Below are positions 9,467 to 17,124 of a stretch of 64,000 bases of DNA, piece after piece (the stretch's first letter is position 1; each line of letters opens with the position of its first letter). The stretch is from positions 73,830 to 137,829 of the forward strand of contig CAVRGT010000008.1 in NCBI GenBank assembly GCA_963720805.1, in the 5' to 3' direction. The notes below the pieces were generated by a model, which searched no databases, was not told where the DNA came from, and was given only the letters and a program-made list of their open reading frames with translations. The position numbers were made by a program, and so were the translations under genes. The DNA comes from VRUE01 sp963720805. Its GTDB lineage: Bacteria; Actinomycetota; Thermoleophilia; Solirubrobacterales; 70-9.

Positions 9467-10626
9467 AGTGGGGCTTGACTTCGGTCACCAGCTGCGGCTT
9501 GCCGCTGGCGTAGGAGTAGATCGGCCAGGTGCGGGTCGGGTAGTGGTCATCCTTGGTGTAGGTCACGTTGCCGACTGACGTCTTGTGCGGCTTTGCTTCC
9601 AGCGCCGCGGCCAGGGTGTTGCCCGTCGACGCTTTCCGTTTCCCTGATCGCGGCGAGCATCAGCTGCCCGGCGGCGTAGGTGGCCAGCAGACCGCTCGAG
9701 ACGTCGGTGTTGACGCCGGCCTGTTTGAGGCTTTCGAACAGCTTCGCCGTTTCCTCGTTGGTCGGGTCATAGGCCGAGCCGTTCATGCTGGCGTAGATGT
9801 TCTTCAGGCTGGGAATGCCTTTGACCCAGAAGGTGCCGTCGAAGGCGCTGGGACCGAGGATCGGGACTTCGATGTGGGCGGAGCGGATCTGCTTGATCGC
9901 CGCGGCACCGCCGGGCGGGTAGGAGCACATGAAGACGGCGTCGGCGTCGGAGTTGCGCAGCTCGGTGACCTGGCTCGCGACCGACTCGTCGCCGTTCTCG
10001 AAATCGACCGAGCCGGCGATCGTGCCGCCGAGGTGTTCCCAGCTCTGCTGGAAGGCCGAGCAGCCGGCCTTGCCGTAGATGATCGAGGTGTCGCGGAAGA
10101 GGAAGGGGTGCTTGATCCCCCTGTCGTGGAAGAACGTCGCGTCGGCGCTGACCTCGCTGAGCAGGCTCGGGTTCGAGCTGAAGGAGAGCCGGCCGGTCGT
10201 CGGCGGTCCGAAGCCGGGCTCGTTGACGATCGCGAAGTTGAGCTTGTCGTGTTCCTCGGCCAGCGGCGAGCCGGCCGCCGCGGTCAGTGCCTCGCCGCTG
10301 AAGAAGAGGACGTTGGCGCCCTCTTCGATCACCTTCTGAACCGCGAGCACCGCCTGCTGGGGGTCGGAGTGGGTGTCGGCCTGGACCACCCGCACCTTGT
10401 GACCGTCGATCCCACCGCGGGCGTTGGTTTCCTTGACCAGTTGTTCGACCGAGGCAAAGGTCGCATCCCAGGGCTGCAGGTAACCGGTCTTGGCGATTGC
10501 GGCGCCGATCACTATTTCCTTCGGCAGTCCCTTGGCAGGGGTGTTGCTCGAGTCGCTGCTGCTGCCGCAACCGGCAAGCAGGATCAGCGCGAGGGCGAAG
10601 GCAAGCGAGGCGAAATGCTTGGGCAG
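9444..10626 (-). CDS. Liv-type ABC substrate-binding lipoprotein
   Basis: Periplasmic-binding-fold protein of the LivK family. The N-terminus has a lipoprotein signal (FASLAFALALILLAGC then GSSSDSSNT), followed by EIVIGAAIAKTGYLQPWDAT, VRVVQADTHSDPQQAVLAVQ and ANVLFFSGEALTAAA. A one-base shift near 9627 moves the last ~60 residues to another frame (NTLAAALEAKPHKTSVGNV, ending VKPHFIPEYGG). No ATG, GTG or TTG lies between the upstream in-frame stop and the signal peptide; the CTG at 10626 is the best visible start, or an indel hides the real one. It lies 12 bases after the aldo/keto reductase stop on the same strand, so the two likely form an operon. It supplies the binding component missing from the LivHMGF genes. 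Confidence 0.85.
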
Positions 10627-10638
10627 AATAACTAGAGA

Positions 10639-11469
10639 TTACCTGAGCAACAACTTCCGATCGCGGCCGACGTCGGCGATCGCGGCCAGCTCACGGTTAC
10701 CGAGCTCGAAATCGAAAATATCGATGCCTTCACGAACCCGCGTCGGCGTCAGCGGCCTGATCACGGCGACGTTGCCAAGCTGCAGGTGCCAGCGCAGGAC
10801 CACCTGGGCCGGAGCCTTGCCGTGGCTCTCGGCTATCCGGGCGATCGTCGAGTCGGCGAGCAGCTCCTCCTGCGCGAGCGGGCTCCAGGCCACGGTGGCG
10901 ATGCCGCGGGCGGCGTGGAGGGCACATAGCTCGGCCCGCGGCATCAGCGGGTGAAGCTCGACCTGGTTGACCGTCGGCCTGGTCCCCCCCTGTCGCTCGA
11001 GCAGCTCGAGGTCCTCGGCGCCGAAGCCGGAGACCCCGATCGTGCGCGCCGCCTCCTCGCGCTGGATCCACTCGAGCGCCCGCCAGGTATCGGCGAGGTG
11101 CTCGGGGGCCGAGCCGGGACCCTGGACCAGGCAGAGGTCAACGTGGTCGAGGCCGAGTCGCTCGAGGCTCGCCTCGAAGGCGTCGAGCGTCGCCTGCGGG
11201 TCGGGCTGGGGGCTCGAGAGCTTGCTGGTTACGAAGTAGTCCTCGCGGGGAAGACCAGAGGTGAGGAGCGCCTCCCCCACCTCGCTCTCGTTGCCGTGCG
11301 CGGCGGCGGTATCGAAATGGCGGTAGCCGGCTTCGAGCGCCTGCTCGACCACGGCCCGAGTCTCCTCGGGTGGCACCTGAAAAAGAGTCAGGCCAAGCCG
11401 TGGGAGCTCAATGCCATCATGGAGACGAACGGTCGGAGTCTTCACCAGGGTCGTTGGCATTCTTGTCAT
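10639..11469 (-). CDS. Aldo/keto reductase family protein with altered catalytic residues
   Basis: A 276-residue (beta/alpha)8 aldo-keto reductase of the AKR5-like type (LHDGIELPRLGLTLF, TSKLSSPQPDPQATLDAFEA, IGVSGFGAEDLELL, VNQVELHPLMPRAEL, VAWSPLA). Of the usual Asp-Tyr-Lys-His tetrad, Asp53 and Lys83 are present. The Tyr position is His58 (DTAAAHGNE instead of DTAxxYxNE) and the His position is Gln116 (LVQGPG instead of LIHWP). Classical carbonyl reduction is therefore doubtful. The NADPH-binding tail (VIRPLTPTRVREGIDIFDFEL) is only partly canonical. It precedes the binding-protein gene by 12 bases and has a candidate GntR site upstream, so it probably belongs to the same regulon. Confidence 0.85.
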   Translation of the reverse strand: MTRMPTTLVKTPTVRLHDGIELPRLGLTLFQVPPEETRAVVEQALEAGYRHFDTAAAHGNESEVGEALLTSGLPREDYFVTSKLSSPQPDPQATLDAFEASLERLGLDHVDLCLVQGPGSAPEHLADTWRALEWIQREEAARTIGVSGFGAEDLELLERQGGTRPTVNQVELHPLMPRAELCALHAARGIATVAWSPLAQEELLADSTIARIAESHGKAPAQVVLRWHLQLGNVAVIRPLTPTRVREGIDIFDFELGNRELAAIADVGRDRKLLLR

Positions 11470-11485
11470 GATAGCTACTACCCAT

Positions 11486-11497
11486 CGTGACTATTCC
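11486..11497. promoter_or_regulatory. Possible GntR half-site before the aldo/keto reductase
   Basis: CGTGACTATTCC lies 17-28 bases upstream of the reductase start and overlaps the 3' end of the neighbouring gene. It shares GTGACTA with the sites at 4118 and 8416. The match is shorter than the other two, so it is tentative. Confidence 0.35.
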
Positions 11498-12276
11498 AAA
11501 AGCTCGTCGAGGTCCTTGCCGCTGAGCACGGACCGGGTCTTTTCGGCGACGACGTCGGAGTCCGGCCGGGCCGCGTCGTCGCGGCGCTTGATCAGCAGCC
11601 ACTGGGGCTTCTCGCCGGGGCGGGTGCGCTGCAGGGCGAAGCCGCCGCGCAGCTTCTCGCCGTGGAGGACGAAGACGGCGTGGCCGCGCTCGAGCGCCTC
11701 GGGCCAGGGCACTCGGCCGCCCTGCTCGTAGCTGCCGCGGTCCCAGACGATCACGCCGCCGCCCTCGGTCGGTCCCTCGAAGTCGTTGTGGGAGAGCGCG
11801 TGGTCGGAGACCTGCACGGCGAGCCGCTTCACCGCCGGATCCATCGAGGGCCCCTTTGGCACCGCCCAGGAGCGCATCGTCCCGTCGACCTCGAGCCGCA
11901 GGTCGAAGTGACGAGCAGTGGCGGCGTGCTCCTGGACGACGAAGACGCCGGCGCTGACGCCGCGGATCGCGAACTGCTCGTGACCCTCGACCTTGACGCT
12001 CTCGCGCGCCAGCTCGGCAACCCGCGCAGCGGGCGGCCCCTCGCGCAGGAAGTCCAGCAGCGAATCGACCGCGGCCACGGGTCCCTCAGCGTGGACCAGC
12101 ACCTCCCCCTCCTCCCCATTGCGCACCCAGCCCAAGACGCCCAGCTCGCGTGCCCGCGAGAGCGTCGCGTCGCGAAACCCAACCCCCTGCACCGCCCCGC
12201 GCACGGTCACCCGCACGGCGCCCGAGCCATCGTTCCCTTTCTTCGCCACGCCCCCATTGTCGCGCCCCGCCACCAA
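11491..12276 (-). CDS. Acylphosphatase fused to a LigD-type 3'-phosphoesterase domain
   Basis: Two domains in 261 residues. Residues about 20-105 are an acylphosphatase (VRVTVRGAVQGVGFRDATLS; catalytic Arg35 in GVGFRD and Asn53 in VRNGEEG). Residues about 110-235 match the phosphoesterase (PE) domain of bacterial non-homologous end-joining ligase LigD: FVVQEHAATARHFDLRLE carries the H117...H123-x-D125 metal/catalytic set, SDHAL contributes H159, then NDFEG and GGVIVWDRGSYE, ending with PQWLLIKRRDD. PE domains trim 3'-phosphate and ribonucleotide ends of DNA. No ligase, polymerase or Ku gene is visible nearby. The start is GTG 12276, or GTG about 27 bases further in. The joint role of the two domains is unknown. 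Confidence 0.85.
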   Translation of the reverse strand: MVAGRDNGGVAKKGNDGSGAVRVTVRGAVQGVGFRDATLSRARELGVLGWVRNGEEGEVLVHAEGPVAAVDSLLDFLREGPPAARVAELARESVKVEGHEQFAIRGVSAGVFVVQEHAATARHFDLRLEVDGTMRSWAVPKGPSMDPAVKRLAVQVSDHALSHNDFEGPTEGGGVIVWDRGSYEQGGRVPWPEALERGHAVFVLHGEKLRGGFALQRTRPGEKPQWLLIKRRDDAARPDSDVVAEKTRSVLSGKDLDELLE

Positions 12277-12281
12277 ACCCG

Positions 12282-12328
12282 TTCCGGTGCGCCTTATGCA
12301 CCTCCCGGGTGCATAAGGCGCACCGGAA
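12282..12328. repeat. Palindromic element, family B, copy 1
   Basis: Perfect inverted repeat with 21-base arms (12282-12302 and 12308-12328) around a 5-base loop; the left arm begins TTCCGGTGCGCCTTATGC. It lies between two divergent start codons, so it is not a terminator. A second, imperfect copy is at 37431-37477. Confidence 0.85.
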
Positions 12329-12357
12329 GCCGGGTCGGCAACGTCTAGGTTGCTCTC

Positions 12358-13098
12358 ATGGCTGATGTGGTTCTGTTGCTGCTTGCTGCTTCGGGTACAG
12401 CGCTGGCCACGGGGGTCGGGGCGGTGCCGGTCTTTTACCTCGGGGAGCGGGCGGCGCAGCTGACGCCGCTGCTGCTCGGCTTCGCCGCCGGGGTGATGGG
12501 GGTCGCCTCAATCGCCGGACTGCTGATCCCCGCCGGCGAAGAAGGCTCGGCCCTGGCCGTGATCGGCGGCCTGGCCGTGGGAGCGAGCCTGCTCGGCATC
12601 GTCCGCTGGAAACTCTCGCCCCAGGCGACCTTCATGGGCCACGCCGACTCTGGCGCCCGCACCTCCGCCCTGGTCTTTTTCGTCCTCTTCGTCCACAGCC
12701 TGCCCGAGGGCTTCGCGATCGGCACCGCCTTCGCCTCCGACCGCGCCGGCCTCAGCCTCTTCGTCATCCTCGCGATCGCGATCCAGAACATCCCCGAGGG
12801 AACCAGCGTGGCGATCCCGATGGCGGCATCCGGCTTCTCGCGCAGCCGCCAGTTCTGGGCCGCGGTGCTGACCAGCGCCCCGCAGCCGATCGGCGCCCTG
12901 ATCGCCTTCCTCTTGGTCGAGCAGATCGAATCCCTGCTGCCCTTCTCCTTCGCCTTCGCCGCCGGCGCGATGCTGGCCCTGATCGCGGTCGAGCTGCTGC
13001 CCCAGGCCTACGCGGGCCGCGCCCGACTCGGCCCGAGCGCCGGCATCGCCCTCGGCGCCGCGATCATGCTCGCGCTGAGCTTCGCCCTCGGCGTCTGA
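12358..13098 (+). CDS. ZIP family divalent metal transporter
   Basis: A 246-residue membrane protein with about eight helices. The ZIP signature helices IV and V are clear: VHSLPEGFAIGTAFA (HxxPEG) near residue 117 and IQNIPEGTSVAIPMA (NxPEG) near 145, which together form the metal-binding site. The subtype is GufA/ZupT-like and usually imports zinc, iron or manganese. No His-rich loop is seen between helices III and IV. It starts at ATG 12358. The adjacent convergent gene encodes an Nramp-related transporter (13 bases between the two ends), so the pair forms a metal-transport locus. No metal regulator is visible next to it. Confidence 0.9.
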   Translation: MADVVLLLLAASGTALATGVGAVPVFYLGERAAQLTPLLLGFAAGVMGVASIAGLLIPAGEEGSALAVIGGLAVGASLLGIVRWKLSPQATFMGHADSGARTSALVFFVLFVHSLPEGFAIGTAFASDRAGLSLFVILAIAIQNIPEGTSVAIPMAASGFSRSRQFWAAVLTSAPQPIGALIAFLLVEQIESLLPFSFAFAAGAMLALIAVELLPQAYAGRARLGPSAGIALGAAIMLALSFALGV

Positions 13099-13110
13099 GC
13101 GCCCGCCGAC

Positions 13111-14412
13111 TCAGGTCACCGCGAGCACGCCTAGTGCGATCACCGAGGCGGCGATCAGGCCGAGGGCGATGCCGGTACTCCAGCGCCCGGCACGGCCCAG
13201 CGCGTGCTCGCCCATCAATTTCCGGTCCTTGCCCAGCGAGCGGATGAAGGGGAGCATGACGAGGAGCAGGACGGCGTTGAGCGCCTGGGTGAGGAAGAGG
13301 ATCGGGACCAGCGGGGCGCCGGGGATCAGCACTACGATCGCCGCGACGAGCACGACGGCGCCGAAGCTGAGGTAGAAGACGCGGGCCTGCTCGAAGCTGT
13401 CGTTGAGGTCGGCGCGGCGGCCGAAGGCCTCCGAGATCGAGTAGGCGGTGGAGAGCGGCACGATTGCCGCGGCGAGCAACGCCGCGCCCAGCAGGCCGAG
13501 GCCGAAGAGCGTGGCGGCGAAGCTGCCGGCGAGCGGCTCGAGCGCGCCCGCGGCGTCGCGGGCGTCGTTGATCTCGATGCCACCCGCGTGCAGGGTCGCG
13601 GCGCAGGCGACGACGACGAAGAGGCCGATCACGCCGGTGAGCACGGCGCCGACGATCACGTCGACCCGCTCGTAGCGCAGGTCCTTGACCTTGAGCCGCT
13701 TGTCGACCGCGTAGGACTGGATGAAGGCGAGGCCCCAGGGCGCCAGCGTGGTGCCGACCGTCGCCACCGTGACCAGCAGCGCCTCGCGGCTGCGGGGGAG
13801 GTTCGGCACGACCAGCCCTTTCGCCGTCGCTCCCCAATCGGGGTGTGCGAGGAGTCCGGAGACGATGTAGGCGATGAAGACCGCGCTCAGCGCCAGCAGG
13901 AAGTGCTCGACCCGGCGGAAGCTCCCGCGCAGGACCAGCGCCGAGACGCCCGCCGCCGCCAGCGGCACGCTGAGGTAGCGGCTCATCCCGCTGAGCAGTT
14001 CCATCGCCGCGGCGACGCCGGCGAACTCGGCGCAGAGGGTGCCGGTGTTGGCGATCACCAGGGCCGAGAGGACCAGCGTCGCGGCCCGCGGTCCATGCTG
14101 CTCGCGAACGAGCGTCAGCAATCCCTTGCCGGTGACGATCCCGAGCCGCACCCCGAGCTCGTGGAAGACGATCAGCGCCGCGGTCGAGAGGGCGAGGACC
14201 CAGAGCAGCTCGTAGCCGTACTTGGCGCCGAGGATCGAGTAAGTGGTGATCCCGGCCGGGTCGTCGTCGGAGAGGCCGGCGAGCAGGCCTGGGCCGACCA
14301 CGGCGAGCAGCGCCGCCAGGCCGCCGCCGCGCAGCAGGACGTGGCGGCGGCGTGCCAGCCACCAGTGCGTGTAGCGGCCGGGGGTTGGGTGAGCTCGCCG
14401 GCCGGACACCAT
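13111..14412 (-). CDS. Nramp-related divalent metal transporter
   Basis: A 433-residue membrane protein of the NRAMP superfamily with eleven or so helices. The open frame extends further upstream, but the ATG at 14412 (VSGRRAHPTPGRYTHWW) fits family length and leaves a 59-base gap to the divergent response regulator. In helix 1 the usual DPGN motif is replaced by LSDDDPAGITTYSILGAKYG. In helix 6 the usual MPH region reads TLAPWGLAFIQSYAVDKR, so the Met ligand that gives soft-metal selectivity is absent. This places it in the NRAMP-related branch, some members of which carry Mg2+ or other hard ions. Substrate assignment is inference. The neighbouring ZIP gene may complement it. Confidence 0.85.
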   Translation of the reverse strand: MVSGRRAHPTPGRYTHWWLARRRHVLLRGGGLAALLAVVGPGLLAGLSDDDPAGITTYSILGAKYGYELLWVLALSTAALIVFHELGVRLGIVTGKGLLTLVREQHGPRAATLVLSALVIANTGTLCAEFAGVAAAMELLSGMSRYLSVPLAAAGVSALVLRGSFRRVEHFLLALSAVFIAYIVSGLLAHPDWGATAKGLVVPNLPRSREALLVTVATVGTTLAPWGLAFIQSYAVDKRLKVKDLRYERVDVIVGAVLTGVIGLFVVVACAATLHAGGIEINDARDAAGALEPLAGSFAATLFGLGLLGAALLAAAIVPLSTAYSISEAFGRRADLNDSFEQARVFYLSFGAVVLVAAIVVLIPGAPLVPILFLTQALNAVLLLVMLPFIRSLGKDRKLMGEHALGRAGRWSTGIALGLIAASVIALGVLAVT

Positions 14413-14471
14413 GCCTTCATCATCGCGCCAGGTGAGGAGGGCATCCGCGGCCGTCGCGTAGCATCGCCCGA

Positions 14472-15143
14472 ATGGAGATCCTGGTCGTCGAGGACGAGGC
14501 GGGGATCGCCGACTTCCTCGAGCGCGGTCTCGGCGCCGAGGGATACGGCGTCCGGGTCGCGGGCGACGGCATCGTCGGCGAGGAGATGGCGATGGAGCGC
14601 GAGGTCGGGCTCGTCGTGCTCGACCGGATGCTGCCCGGCCGTGACGGGATCGAGGTGCTGAAGGCGATCCGCCGGGCGCGGCCGGCGCTGCCGGTGATCC
14701 TGCTGACGGCGCGAGCGAGGTCGCCGACCGGGTCGAGGGGCTCGACCTCGGCGCCACCGACTACGTCACCAAGCCGTTCTCCTTCGAGGAGCTGCTGGCG
14801 CGGATTCGGGCCCACCTGCGATACCCCGGCGGCGGGGCCGAGACGACGCTCGCCGCCGCCGGGATCGGACTCGACCTGGTCAGCCGCGAGGCGACGCGGG
14901 GCGAGCGAGGTGCGGCTGCCCGAGCGCGAGGCGGCATTGCTCGGCCACCTGATGCGCCACGCCGGCCGGGTCTGCACGCGGGAGGAAATACTCGCCGCGG
15001 TCTGGGGCTACGAGCACGACCCCGGCACCAACGTGGTCCAGGTCTACATCGGCTACCTGCGGCGCAAGCTCGATCTGCCCGACTCCCCGGCGCCGATCGA
15101 GACCGTGCGCTCGGTCGGCTACCGGCTGCGGGATTCGGGATGA
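14472..15143 (+). CDS. OmpR-family response regulator, two compensating frameshifts
   Basis: The receiver domain starts MEILVVEDEAGIADFLERGL, with phosphorylation Asp in VVLDRMLPGRDG. After ILLTAR at about 14715 the frame shifts, and EVADRVEGLDLGATDYVTKP with the conserved Lys continues in another frame until about 14905. The first frame then resumes with SEVRLPEREAALLGHLMRH and the winged-helix DNA-binding domain (REEILAAVWGYEHDPGTN, VYIGYLRRKLD, IETVRSVGYRLR). The receiver tail is thus out of frame in the sequence as given, while both ends read through. The stop overlaps the sensor kinase start by 4 bases (ATGA). It probably controls the haem membrane gene at 16336 and perhaps the locus at 26427, which share a palindrome. 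Confidence 0.85.
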   Translation: MEILVVEDEAGIADFLERGLGAEGYGVRVAGDGIVGEEMAMEREVGLVVLDRMLPGRDGIEVLKAIRRARPALPVILLTARARSPTGSRGSTSAPPTTSPSRSPSRSCWRGFGPTCDTPAAGPRRRSPPPGSDSTWSAARRRGASEVRLPEREAALLGHLMRHAGRVCTREEILAAVWGYEHDPGTNVVQVYIGYLRRKLDLPDSPAPIETVRSVGYRLRDSG

Positions 15144-16300
15144 GGCGCGGCTGGGCGCGGCTGGGCCTGCGCGGCAGGCTGGCGCTCTCGATCGGCGCGA
15201 TCGTCGTCGCCGCCTTCGCCACGGTCTTCGTCGCGGTCCGCGCCCAGATGGCGGACGAGGCCTCGGTGATCCACCGCGAGGAGGGCCGCGAGGGCGGCCC
15301 GCCCCCGGCGAGCGGTGGTGAGCCCGATGAGGGCCCCTCGATCTCGCCGATCAAGGACGCCCAGTCCGACGTCGAGAAGACCTTCCTCCTGGTCGGCGGC
15401 GCGACCCTGGTCGCGGCGCTCCTCGCCGGCTACCTGCTCGCCGCCCGCACCGCCTCGCCGCTTAAGCGTTTTGCCCTCACCGCGAGCAAGATCGACGCCG
15501 GCGACCTGACCCCGCGGCTGGAGCCCGACTCAGGCGACGCGGCCGAGCTGCGGATCCTCGCCGAGGCCTTCAATCACATGCTCGACCGGCTCGACCGGGC
15601 CTTCGCCAGGCAGCGCCGCTTCGTTTCCGATGCATCGCACGAGCTGCGCAGCCCGCTGACCGCGATCCGCGGCCAGCTGGAAGTGCTCGCTCGCCAGGAG
15701 CAGCCGAGCGGGCAGGAGGTACGGCGGGTCGAGGCCGTGGCCCTGCGCGAGCTCGGCCGGGTCGAACGGCTGGTCGAGGACATGCTCTCGCTGGCCCGGC
15801 TCGACGAGGGCCTCGGCCCGTCGCTGCGGAGGTCGAGCGCCGCCGGGTTCCTGCGCGAGCTGGCCGAGGCGCGACAGGGCGGCAACGAGCAGCTCGGCGA
15901 GCTTGCCGAGGGGACGATCGAGCTCGACCCCGACCTCGTCGCCCAGGTCGTCCGCAACCTGCTCGACAACGCCAATCGCTACGCGGGCGAGGGCCAGGTC
16001 GTGCTCTCGGCGCGCCCCGCCGGCAGCTCGCTCGTGTCGTCTCCGTCGACGACACCGGCCCCGGCATCCCGCCCGCGGACCGCGAGCGCGTCTTCGACCG
16101 TTTCCACCGTCGCTGACTCGGCCCGCGACCGTGCGTCCGGGGGCAGCGGCCTGGGACTGGGGATCGCGCGCGCGATCGTGGTCGCCCACGGCGGCCGGAT
16201 CTGGATCGACGACTCACCGCTCGGCGGCACCCGGGTCAGCCTTCGCACTGCCGCGCTCGCCCGCCCCAGAGCTGAGAGATCTCTCAGCGAACGCCCTTAG
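15140..16300 (+). CDS. Sensor histidine kinase, G1 box out of frame
   Basis: About 386 residues. TM1 is at roughly 13-33, a short Pro/Gly/Glu-rich extracytoplasmic loop follows, TM2 is at 79-100, then a HAMP domain (TASPLKRFALTASKIDAGDL). The phospho-acceptor His is in SDASHELRSPLTAIRG and the N box is VVRNLLDNANRYAGEG. The next conserved block, VDDTGPGIPPADRERVFDRF (about 16045-16105), lies in a different frame from both its flanks. The in-frame reading there is low-complexity Ser/Thr/Pro, while G2 (GSGLGLGIARAIVVAHGG) is back in frame. Two opposite single-base errors would explain this. Without correction the ATP lid would be destroyed. Its partner is the overlapping response regulator. Confidence 0.85.
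   Translation: MRRGWARLGLRGRLALSIGAIVVAAFATVFVAVRAQMADEASVIHREEGREGGPPPASGGEPDEGPSISPIKDAQSDVEKTFLLVGGATLVAALLAGYLLAARTASPLKRFALTASKIDAGDLTPRLEPDSGDAAELRILAEAFNHMLDRLDRAFARQRRFVSDASHELRSPLTAIRGQLEVLARQEQPSGQEVRRVEAVALRELGRVERLVEDMLSLARLDEGLGPSLRRSSAAGFLRELAEARQGGNEQLGELAEGTIELDPDLVAQVVRNLLDNANRYAGEGQVVLSARPAGSSLVSSPSTTPAPASRPRTASASSTVSTVADSARDRASGGSGLGLGIARAIVVAHGGRIWIDDSPLGGTRVSLRTAALARPRAERSLSERP
16271..16288. promoter_or_regulatory. Palindrome shared with the 26.4-kb redox locus
   Basis: GCTGAGAGATCTCTCAGC is a perfect 18-base palindrome at the end of the kinase gene, 48 bases before the next start. Its part AGAGATCTCTCAG (16275-16287) recurs exactly at 26369-26381, 46 bases before the start at 26427. 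Equal spacing suggests a promoter-linked operator. Confidence 0.5.
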
Positions 16301-16335
16301 CTGAGCGCAAGCGAAGGGCGCCGAGCATCCGCCGC

Positions 16336-16927
16336 GTGTCATCGCCCCACCACGAAGCTCCGCGACGGCGTCGCGGGCAACGCCCGCCTGACCGGCGCCG
16401 CGGCCGCCGCCCTGCTGATCCTGCTGGCCGCCGAGGGCGCGACGATCCCCTTCATCGGCCCACTGCTCGGCCCCCACATCTTCATCGGCATGCTGCTGAT
16501 CCCGCCGGTGTTGCTGAAGCTGGGCAGCACCGGCTACCGCTTCGCCCGCTACTACACGGGCAATCCCCGCTACCTGGAGAAGGGCCCGCCGCTGCTCGTG
16601 CTGCGCGTGCTCGCCCCCGGCGTCGTGCTCACGACCCTCGCCCTCTTCGGCACCGGCGTGGCGCTGCTGATCGACGGCCCGCCCAGCAACACCCTGATCT
16701 TCGCCCACAAGGCCAGCTTCATCGCCTGGGTCGCGCTGATGACCCTGCACGTGCTCGGCCACCTGCTCGAGGTGCCCTCGCTGGCCGCTGCCGACTGGCG
16801 CCGGGCCGGGCCGCCCGAGGCACGGCTGGCGGGCGCCGGAGTGCGGGCACTGACCTTGGCCAGCGCGATCCTCGCCGGCGTCGCCCTGGCCGCGCTGACG
16901 TACTCCGCCGCCCAGCCCTGGTTCTAA
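16336..16927 (+). CDS. Putative b-type haem membrane protein
   Basis: About 190 residues with four to five helices. The clear frame runs KLRDGVAGNARLTG, LLILLAAEGATIPF, LGPHIFIGMLLIPPVLLKLG, YRFARYYTGNPRYLEKGPPL, IFAHKASFIAWVALMTLHVL, and ends TYSAAQPWF at 16927. Histidines inside helices (PHIFIG, AHKASF, LHVLGH) are arranged as in diheme b-type membrane proteins such as the cytochrome b561/ferric-reductase group; haem binding is inferred. No start codon lies in the clear frame near its 5' end. GTG 16336 is one base out of frame, so a small indel near 16350 is likely. It follows the two-component genes by 35 bases and carries the 16271 palindrome upstream, so it is a likely target of that system. 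Confidence 0.6.
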
Positions 16928-17009
16928 CCGCCTCTGGCGATGTGGGCAATCTGCTTGCTCGTCCCAAGCGGTAGCCAACCGGGAGCGACGCCAAGCGACC
17001 CTTCGACAT

Positions 17010-17056
17010 CGACTGGTCGATTCGACCCACGCATACGGGGGCAAATCGACCAGTCG
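17010..17056. repeat. Palindromic element, family A, copy 1
   Basis: Perfect 13-base arms CGACTGGTCGATT (17010-17022) and AATCGACCAGTCG (17044-17056) around a core containing GACCCACGCATACGG. One of five related intergenic elements in the window. Confidence 0.85.
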
Positions 17057-17124
17057 GCACCGCGCCACACGCGCGGACGACTCATTCAGAGATGAAGAGG
17101 TCGCCTCACCGTGGAATCAATCGT

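Noticed and set aside
4946..9660. Programmed ribosomal frameshifting in the Liv/Rieske cluster
   Set aside because: Too many sites, no common slippery sequence or stimulatory structure, and normal homologues do not use it.
13204..14661. 485-codon open frame on the plus strand
   Set aside because: Antisense to the Nramp-related transporter and low-complexity Asp/Glu/Arg in composition.
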